From assembly GCA_029573925.1 (NCBI GenBank), contig JAKQBV010000214.1, forward strand, positions 1 to 6,422: a stretch of 6,422 nt of DNA, read 5' to 3'. Positions 3,725-6,422 of the stretch are shown in pieces (position 1 is the first letter of the stretch; every line of letters begins with the position of its first letter). The translations under genes and the position numbers were made by a program. Under the pieces are notes generated by a model. That model was not told the DNA's origin and did no database searches. It was given only the letters and a program-made list of their open reading frames with translations. The DNA comes from a bacterium. Lineage in GTDB: Bacteria > UBP15 > UBA6099.

Positions 3725-6259
3725 ATGATGATGGAAACGATGAAGAACAGGGCGGCGGTCATTGCCGCCGCGATCATATTGTCGCTATTTGTCAGTTCGG
3801 GCGCAAGCGCGGCCCCGGTGGTCAGGAAAGACAACCGGCTGTTCGCTATGGGCGCGCAGCTTGCGGTTATTTACGACATGGAGGCCGGAACGTTCGACAT
3901 CGCGCGGACGAACGGCGAGGTCGTGGCGCGTGGGGCGCGCGCGGAGGTCGTCATCACGGCGGGCGGCAAGGAATCCACTCTCTCCACTCGCGGGGCCGCC
4001 AAGCTCGGCTGGTTCTTCGAGGACGTTGAGGACGCGCACGGCAAAGGAGCGTCAGTCACTGTTACGGCCACCGGCTCCGGGGCCGACCCTGACGTCGTTC
4101 ACACTTTCCGCGTTTACGACAACCAGCCGTTCATATTGATGAGTGTCGCGGCGCAGAACGTGTCGGATAAATCCATCGGGGTCAGAAGGCTGTCGCCTAT
4201 TGTGGTGGACTCAGAGGACGGCGAATCGGGAGTGTTCCTCGGACTTGACCCGGCGGACGTGGTGGCGCTTGAGAACGGGCACAGGCTGGAGTTCGATTTC
4301 TGGGTGCGAAGGACGCGAGCCGCCGACGGGTCGGACAGCAACTGGAGCGTCGCTCTCTACGACGAGAAGTCGGGCCGGGCTTTGGTTGCCGGGTTCCTGT
4401 CTCAGCGCGCGGCGTTCGGCTCGGTGTCCACAGGCAGCGGCGGGTTCGAGCCTGCTCTTGACGCTCGCACCGGCAGGCGCGGGCTGGGCCTGTTCCACGC
4501 CCGCTCCGCTTTCGCGCCGACACGCCGGGTGGCCCCTTATTCAGCTTTCGAGTCCGACGCCTTTTTTATAATGGGCTCTTGGGACGCACCTCTCGGCGCG
4601 CTGGATGTTTTCGCCCGCGCTTCCGCCGCCGAAAACGACGTCTCCTCCCTCAGACGCCCCGTACCGACTTTCTGGGACACTTGGTACTCCAAATATTCCA
4701 CCGGCATCAACGAACAGATAATACTCGACAACCTAGACGCCGCCGCTGAAAAGCTCGCCGCCTTCGGTCTCAACGCGTTCCACATCGACGCGGGCTGGGA
4801 GAAGCGCAGGGGCGACTGGGAGCCGAATGAAAAGTTTCCCTCCGGCATGAAAGCGCTCGCGGACGCGATCCGCTCTCGCGGTCTCACTCCCTCCATCTGG
4901 ATTGCTCCTTTCTCGGCTGCCGCCGATTCCCCCGTCTGCCTAGACAATCCCGGCTGGTTCCTCGACCCGGACGCCATCGGCTCGGCCATCATACCGTCCA
5001 ACGAGCGCGCTCTCGACATCTCAAACCCGGAAGCCCTCGCTTGGCTGAGCGGGGTTATTTCCCGCGTCGTCCATGATTGGGGCTTCGGCATAATTAAAGT
5101 CGATTTCACATACTATTCGCTTCTGGGAAGAAACTACGCGGCAAAGGGCAAGACGCGCGCGGAGATATTCAGAGACGCGTTCAAGGCCATGCGCGCCGCT
5201 GCCGGGCCTGACGTCTACATACTCGCCGTCGGCGTGCCCGTAGGCATCCACGCCGGGCTGGTGGACGGCATGAGAACCGGACTGGACACCGCCCCCCGCA
5301 TCGGAGAGGAAAAAGGTTACGCCGCGCAGGGCTTCAAACCCGCTTTCTCATCTATGATCCGGCGGCAGTTCCTCAACAACGTCCTGTGGCACAACGACCC
5401 GGACGTCATCTACACCGGCTCTGAAGAGACAGCGAAAAGGTGGGGAGAAAACCCGCTGCCGAAAGAAGCGCTCGCCGCGTGGGCTAGCGCCGTCGCCCTC
5501 TCCGGCCAGATACTCGAAATCGCAGACCCGCCCGCAGATATGACTCCCGAAGCTCTGGCCGTCGCCCGTGCCGTTCTCCCCGTTTGCCACAAAGGAGCGC
5601 GCCCTCTCGACCTCTTCACGAAAGATTTCCCCGAAACACTCGCCCTCCGGCTTGATGGCCCGGACTCCCCGCGCCACATCGTCGGCATTTTCAACTGGGG
5701 CGAAAACGAAGATAACAGCGCGACAATATCAGCCGAAACCCGCCTCGTCCACCTGCCGTTTTCAACGCTCGGCCTCTCTCCCAACGCCCAGTGCCATGTC
5801 TTTGATTTCTGGAAAAACGAATATGTCGGAAACCCGAAATTCGGCCACGCCGTCCGGCTGGCCCCTCATTCCGTTCAAGTCGTCTCCGTCGTCGAAGCTC
5901 TCGACAGACCCCAATTCATCGCCACCAACAGACACATCACTATGGGCGCAACAGATGTCCGCTCCGTCTCTTGGGACGAAGCCTCGCTCGAACTGCGCGG
6001 CTCTCAGGACTCCGTCGCCGGGTTCGACTACGCTCTCACTTTCCACGCGCCTGAGCCTTACCAGTTTGACAGCGCCGAAGTCGCCGGCTCCCCGGCGGCC
6101 GCCGAACTTTCCCGCGAAGGCAGAGTGATAACCGTAAGATTCACCCCCGCCGAATCCGGAAATACGAATTGGACTCTAAAATTCAAAAAAACCGTCCTGC
6201 CCTCCCCTGACGCCCAGAACAATCAGAAAAACCAGAAAGACAAAAAGAATAAGAAATAA
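3725..6259 (+). CDS. Secreted clan GH-D glycosidase, alpha-galactosidase-like (GH36/melibiase type)
   Basis: An 844-residue exported enzyme. Residues 6-29 are a Sec signal peptide (MKNR, a hydrophobic core, then GASA with likely cleavage after A29). About 35-300 look like the N-terminal beta-sandwich of GH36-type enzymes. A TIM barrel (about 312-620) carries FHIDAGWE (352-359), GDWEPN (363-368), KFPSG, IWIAPF (391-396), FGIIKVDF (454-461) with D460 the likely nucleophile, GMRTGLDTAP (515-524) with D521 the likely acid/base, and NDPD (557-560). A beta domain (about 630-725) and a further one (about 729-822) follow, then a Lys/Asn-rich tail (831-844). Family members release terminal alpha-galactosyl or related sugars; the exact substrate cannot be read here. 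Site of action is periplasm or outside. ATG at 3725 or 3728 suits GGAAG at 3715-3719. No transporter or second sugar gene is in view. Confidence 0.85.
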   Translation: MMMETMKNRAAVIAAAIILSLFVSSGASAAPVVRKDNRLFAMGAQLAVIYDMEAGTFDIARTNGEVVARGARAEVVITAGGKESTLSTRGAAKLGWFFEDVEDAHGKGASVTVTATGSGADPDVVHTFRVYDNQPFILMSVAAQNVSDKSIGVRRLSPIVVDSEDGESGVFLGLDPADVVALENGHRLEFDFWVRRTRAADGSDSNWSVALYDEKSGRALVAGFLSQRAAFGSVSTGSGGFEPALDARTGRRGLGLFHARSAFAPTRRVAPYSAFESDAFFIMGSWDAPLGALDVFARASAAENDVSSLRRPVPTFWDTWYSKYSTGINEQIILDNLDAAAEKLAAFGLNAFHIDAGWEKRRGDWEPNEKFPSGMKALADAIRSRGLTPSIWIAPFSAAADSPVCLDNPGWFLDPDAIGSAIIPSNERALDISNPEALAWLSGVISRVVHDWGFGIIKVDFTYYSLLGRNYAAKGKTRAEIFRDAFKAMRAAAGPDVYILAVGVPVGIHAGLVDGMRTGLDTAPRIGEEKGYAAQGFKPAFSSMIRRQFLNNVLWHNDPDVIYTGSEETAKRWGENPLPKEALAAWASAVALSGQILEIADPPADMTPEALAVARAVLPVCHKGARPLDLFTKDFPETLALRLDGPDSPRHIVGIFNWGENEDNSATISAETRLVHLPFSTLGLSPNAQCHVFDFWKNEYVGNPKFGHAVRLAPHSVQVVSVVEALDRPQFIATNRHITMGATDVRSVSWDEASLELRGSQDSVAGFDYALTFHAPEPYQFDSAEVAGSPAAAELSREGRVITVRFTPAESGNTNWTLKFKKTVLPSPDAQNNQKNQKDKKNKK

Positions 6260-6289
6260 CCCCGCCGCACAAAAAATGTGAGAAGTTTG

Positions 6290-6353
6290 GGAAATGGGGT
6301 TTGGGGAAAGAACCCTTTTCAAAGGGTTTTTCCCCAATCGCCGAAGGCGAAAA
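6290..6353 (+). repeat. 64-bp two-hairpin intergenic repeat, copy B
   Basis: This copy follows the glycosidase stop by 30 bases and keeps the fully paired form. The arms TTGGGGAAA (6301-6309) and AACCCTTT (6311-6318) pair with AAAGGGTT (6321-6328) and TTTCCCCAA (6329-6337), giving 17 pairs with one bulged G. The second hairpin TCGCC-GAA-GGCGA is at 6338-6350. Because the inner stem is followed by T residues, this copy could also act as the glycosidase transcription terminator. The remaining bases to 6422 show no gene. Confidence 0.85.
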
Positions 6354-6422
6354 CCTCTTCTATCGGCTTTTCTGGTTTAAGGATTCTTCGTTTGTGTTCG
6401 GGGAAACCATTTTTTGCAAAAA

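Noticed and set aside
3706..4029. Overlapping plus-strand frame starting within the TATAAT
   Set aside because: Arg/Gly-rich frame-shifted shadow of the glycosidase gene; the real frame has a signal peptide and family motifs.
4114..5784. Several long antisense frames opposite the glycosidase
   Set aside because: Expected in a high-GC gene; they lack ribosome sites and family motifs.
6400..6422. TTTTTTGCAAAAA palindrome at the window end
   Set aside because: Low-complexity A/T tracts with only a GC dinucleotide at the centre; no stable stem and the window stops here.

Overview
The window looks like a stretch of bacterial chromosome of moderate to high GC, with strong Shine-Dalgarno sites, sigma70-type promoters and a Sec signal peptide on one product. 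A SecB-type chaperone and an exported glycosidase suggest a Gram-negative (diderm) organism. I cannot name the taxon from this sequence.

Layout. Bases 1-90 (+) are probably the last 29 codons of a gene that starts outside the window. A MerR-like regulator follows on the minus strand (639-124) with its own near-consensus promoter (702-674). Next, on the minus strand and read in the order toxin, antitoxin, chaperone, comes a three-gene operon (2084-769): a HigB/RelE-like toxin, an Xre-type HigA-like antitoxin with a C-terminal extension, and a SecB-like chaperone. This is the gene order of the toxin-antitoxin-chaperone (TAC) systems known from Mycobacterium tuberculosis Rv1955-Rv1957. Its promoter carries two matching palindromes whose centres are 42 bp apart. 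An AT-rich gap of about 420 bp (2149-2570) holds no convincing gene and ends with a strong hairpin terminator. That terminator serves a FabG-like short-chain dehydrogenase (3429-2617, minus). Divergent from it, a large secreted clan GH-D glycosidase related to alpha-galactosidases fills 3725-6259 (+). This gene is bracketed by two near-identical 64-bp intergenic repeats, each made of two hairpins.

How the parts work together. In the TAC operon the antitoxin should neutralise the ribosome-dependent mRNase toxin and repress the promoter, while the chaperone should bind the antitoxin's C-terminal extension and protect it. Losing the chaperone or antitoxin would free the toxin. The operon shows a composition gradient: the sampled toxin line is about 33% GC, the antitoxin line about 42%, and the chaperone line about 65%. 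This fits a laterally acquired or mosaic cassette. The dehydrogenase and glycosidase look like unrelated host metabolic genes, each with its own promoter or terminator signals. The most interesting part of the window is the TAC module and its control region.
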